Source: a bacterium
GTDB taxonomy: Bacteria > Bacillota > Bacilli > Lactobacillales > Streptococcaceae
NCBI GenBank assembly: GCA_905221325.1
Contig: CAJNCS010000001.1
Coordinates: forward strand, 124,001 to 188,000
DNA length: 64,000 nt
Reading direction: 5' to 3'
The position numbers were made by a program, and so were the translations under genes. Below, one piece after another: positions 61,868-64,000 of the stretch; within the stretch, counting starts at the first letter, position 1, and the number at the start of each line of letters is the position of its first letter. The notes under the pieces are model-generated. The model was not told where the DNA came from. It searched no databases and was given only the letters and a program-made list of their open reading frames with translations.

Positions 61868-64000
61868 TTAGTTAGAAGCCATTTTATCAGGATCCGTACT
61901 CATAATATCAAACAATTGAGTACCTTGAGGAATCTTATTTTTAAAGGGAACAACAACTGAACCTGCTTTTATTAGTCCTGCCCCTTTTTCTGGATTGACT
62001 AGATATTTTTCAAGTTCTTTTGACAAGCCTAAGAGTTGAACCAGTTCTTCTCGGTCATTTTTTGCTTGCTTGAGGAGAATCATAAACTCACTATTTGCAA
62101 TAATCCGTCTACCATTTGGATCTAACAATAAGGTTTCGACGTTTTGAGTTATTCCAGTCGGACTGGCTCCATATTTTCTGACACGACTCCACAATTTAAA
62201 GAAGAAATCACTGGCATATTTATCTAATAAGAGAAGCTGCATTTCATCAAAATAAATCCAGGTCTTCTTCCCTAATTTTTGGTTCCGAACAACACGATTC
62301 CATATCTGATCAAACACTACCATAAGAGCGATTTGTTTCAGCTCATCTCCTAACTTCTTAACGTTATAAATCAAGAAATTAGATCCTGTCTGAATATTGG
62401 TCTTATGAGAAAAAATATCAAGAGAACCTTCGACATACAGTTCCATATCAAGTGCCAAATTCTGCGCTTCTTCTTCTGGCTGTTGACTCAAGACAAAAAC
62501 CCATTCTTCCAAAGAAGGCTCTTTAAATGACTGATAAGTGAGTCTGGTAACTCGGTCGATAATCGATTTTTCTCTCCCATCCATTTTCCTATCCAATAAT
62601 TTGCCGATAAAGGATAAAAGAAATTCTGATTTTACCTTTACAGGATCTTCATCCATATTTTCCTCAGACAAGTCAAGGACATTGAGATAAGTTTGGGAAT
62701 CGGGAGCAATATCAATCATTTCTCCCCCAAAAGCTCGTCCAATGACACTGTATTCTGCTTCTGGATCCACGATGATAATTTCAGTATTTTCACCAGATTC
62801 CTTGATTTTGGTCGTGATAATTTCATGCTTGGTTGCCATCCCTTTCCCAGCTCCAGATGTTCCTAAAATCAGACCAGACGGTGTATTTAATAGGCTGCGA
62901 TCAATGGTAATAATATTGCTTGAGATTTGATTGATACCGTAATATTTCCCACTACGGTCTTGTAAATCTACTGAAGTCCATGGAGAGTTCACTGCTACAT
63001 TAGATGTTAATAAACTACGTGATACTCCCTCTAAAAAATCACAACCAAATGGCAGCAAACTATTAAAAGCTGCTTCTTGCATATATGGAAGTTTATCAAT
63101 CATTAGGTCATTTGAGCCGGCCACTTGTTGGATCGTGTCTAGGGCTTGTTTGAGTTCTTCTTCATCCTGACCAAAGACACCAATTAAGAAGACTGTTTGA
63201 AACAGTTTATCTCCTGTCTCGGTCATGGTTTTTAAGAGTTCTTCAGCCTCATCAATATTGCTTTCTAAAACATGGCCTACTTTTTCCAAATAGATACCTG
63301 TACGAGCTAGTTTTTGTTGTTCTCCTATCTTTTGGGATTCCATCAAGGTTTTCTTCGTTCGTAGTTTCTTCATGGCATCTGCCTTGGTCGAACTTTGTGC
63401 ATGGAGGCTCACAATCAATTCCAAATCTCCTTGCATGAGGTCTCTGATAAACTGATCTCCTAATTCCATACCGTAGTCTCTGACATAGACAATCTGCAAT
63501 AAGCGGTCATTGATTTGTAGGTAATTCTTGTTTTTAAAATCCAAGAGGTTAGGAGCTATAAAGTGACGAGTTGTCTGACCCGATCTCGTTAAATCACGGT
63601 AAGAAAACGGAAGATGGTGTTCTCCTCTTAGCATATCTGCCAACAAGTTCACACGGTTTTCTCCAACCAAGGATTCAAAGCGAGCATCAATTTCTGAGAA
63701 ACCACTCTTGAAATATTCTCCTATTTGGGACAGGGAACGATAGGCTTGTTTGGGATTAGAATCCTTTCTACCAAAGGTAATCAGTTTCACAGCTGAAAAG
63801 TTATTTTCACCACTGTCTAAATTCTGATTCATCATCCGATTCAATTCTTTACGATAGGTATCGTATCCATCTTCTTTTTCCTCATACAGAACACTCTGTC
63901 TAAACTTTTCTAAATTCAATCTTTTATTAAAGATGGTCAATTGGAAGTTGGTTTGGTCATCTAAAGAGTTAATCAAATCAGAATACTTCTCAATGATTGC
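61868..64000 (-). CDS. VirB4-type conjugation ATPase (5' end outside window)
   Basis: Energises the type IV transfer channel. At least 710 residues are present; the frame is open to the window edge (AIIEKYSDLINSL), so the start lies to the right. Walker A is LGTSGAGKGMATK, with Gly where Ser/Thr is usual, and Walker B is TWIYFDEMQLLLL. The end is GSVVVPFKNKIPQGTQLFDI, typical of the Gram-positive VirB4/TraE group. Further channel genes and VirD4 should follow upstream, beyond the window. Confidence 0.93.
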   Translation of the reverse strand, partial: AIIEKYSDLINSLDDQTNFQLTIFNKRLNLEKFRQSVLYEEKEDGYDTYRKELNRMMNQNLDSGENNFSAVKLITFGRKDSNPKQAYRSLSQIGEYFKSGFSEIDARFESLVGENRVNLLADMLRGEHHLPFSYRDLTRSGQTTRHFIAPNLLDFKNKNYLQINDRLLQIVYVRDYGMELGDQFIRDLMQGDLELIVSLHAQSSTKADAMKKLRTKKTLMESQKIGEQQKLARTGIYLEKVGHVLESNIDEAEELLKTMTETGDKLFQTVFLIGVFGQDEEELKQALDTIQQVAGSNDLMIDKLPYMQEAAFNSLLPFGCDFLEGVSRSLLTSNVAVNSPWTSVDLQDRSGKYYGINQISSNIITIDRSLLNTPSGLILGTSGAGKGMATKHEIITTKIKESGENTEIIIVDPEAEYSVIGRAFGGEMIDIAPDSQTYLNVLDLSEENMDEDPVKVKSEFLLSFIGKLLDRKMDGREKSIIDRVTRLTYQSFKEPSLEEWVFVLSQQPEEEAQNLALDMELYVEGSLDIFSHKTNIQTGSNFLIYNVKKLGDELKQIALMVVFDQIWNRVVRNQKLGKKTWIYFDEMQLLLLDKYASDFFFKLWSRVRKYGASPTGITQNVETLLLDPNGRRIIANSEFMILLKQAKNDREELVQLLGLSKELEKYLVNPEKGAGLIKAGSVVVPFKNKIPQGTQLFDIMSTDPDKMASN

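Overview
The window is a Firmicute chromosome segment from a streptococcus of the mitis/pneumoniae group. The evidence is gene content and order: rpsP-khpA-mazG-rimM-trmD, gor, bioY, slrA, an ABC-F gene, rlmN, sodA, holA, pyrDA and gdhA. From memory (not searched), this matches the pneumococcal SP_0764-SP_0786 block closely. All family assignments come from reading the sequence and from memory; no searches were run.

Layout. (1) 1-17.6 kb is ordinary core chromosome: a MacA/MacB-type export system cut by the left edge, redox and vitamin genes, the S16/tRNA-modification operon, a cyclophilin lipoprotein, translation-related genes and pyrimidine synthesis. One core-type gene, encoding a SAP-domain protein, is split by about 1.46 kb carrying a membrane protein and an XRE regulator. 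(2) 17.8-23.8 kb is a plastic zone around gdhA. It holds an intact gdhA, a 38-bp relic of its 3' end, and a 322-bp duplicate of its 3' end that differs from the local gene only at ten synonymous sites. Between the copies sit a GNAT gene, a TetR/dehydrogenase pair with its operator, an EXLDI gene and a 5'-clipped DUF2268 metalloprotease gene. (3) From 24.2 kb to the right edge is an integrative conjugative element (ICE) of the Tn5252/ICESa2603 type. It begins at a 15-bp sequence equal to the reverse complement of the rplL 3' end, the known att core of rplL-targeting ICEs. It then carries integrase, a DUF3173 gene, an XRE regulator, relaxase, MobC and a hairpin-rich candidate oriT. Further on come a UmuDC-like mutagenesis operon with a YolD-like gene, pezAT, a Toprim primase, a 2074-residue methylase-helicase, a thrombospondin-repeat protein, a VirB1-like lysozyme/CHAP protein and VirB4 running off the window. 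The far end of the ICE, and the expected rplL body, are outside the window.

The most interesting part is the cargo between mobC and umuC (29.2-43.2 kb). It is a complete locus with an LPXTG beta-helix adhesin (PfbA-like), a PP2C-like phosphatase, a PhoU-like protein, galT, galE, a 2H-phosphoesterase (DUF1868), an Fbp/Afu/Phn-type ABC importer, two MgtC proteins and a LacI-family regulator. Three copies of one 14-bp dyad (TGACAnCGnTGTCA) lie in the promoter regions of pfbA, the DUF1868/ABC operon and the first mgtC. Together they define a small regulon of the local LacI-type protein. The same gene set is, from memory, chromosomal in pneumococcus (about SP_1821-SP_1833); here it rides in a conjugative element. 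I infer a system that senses and imports a phosphorylated glycan-derived compound, handles galactose and phosphate from it, and displays a surface binding or lyase-like protein; the substrate is unknown.
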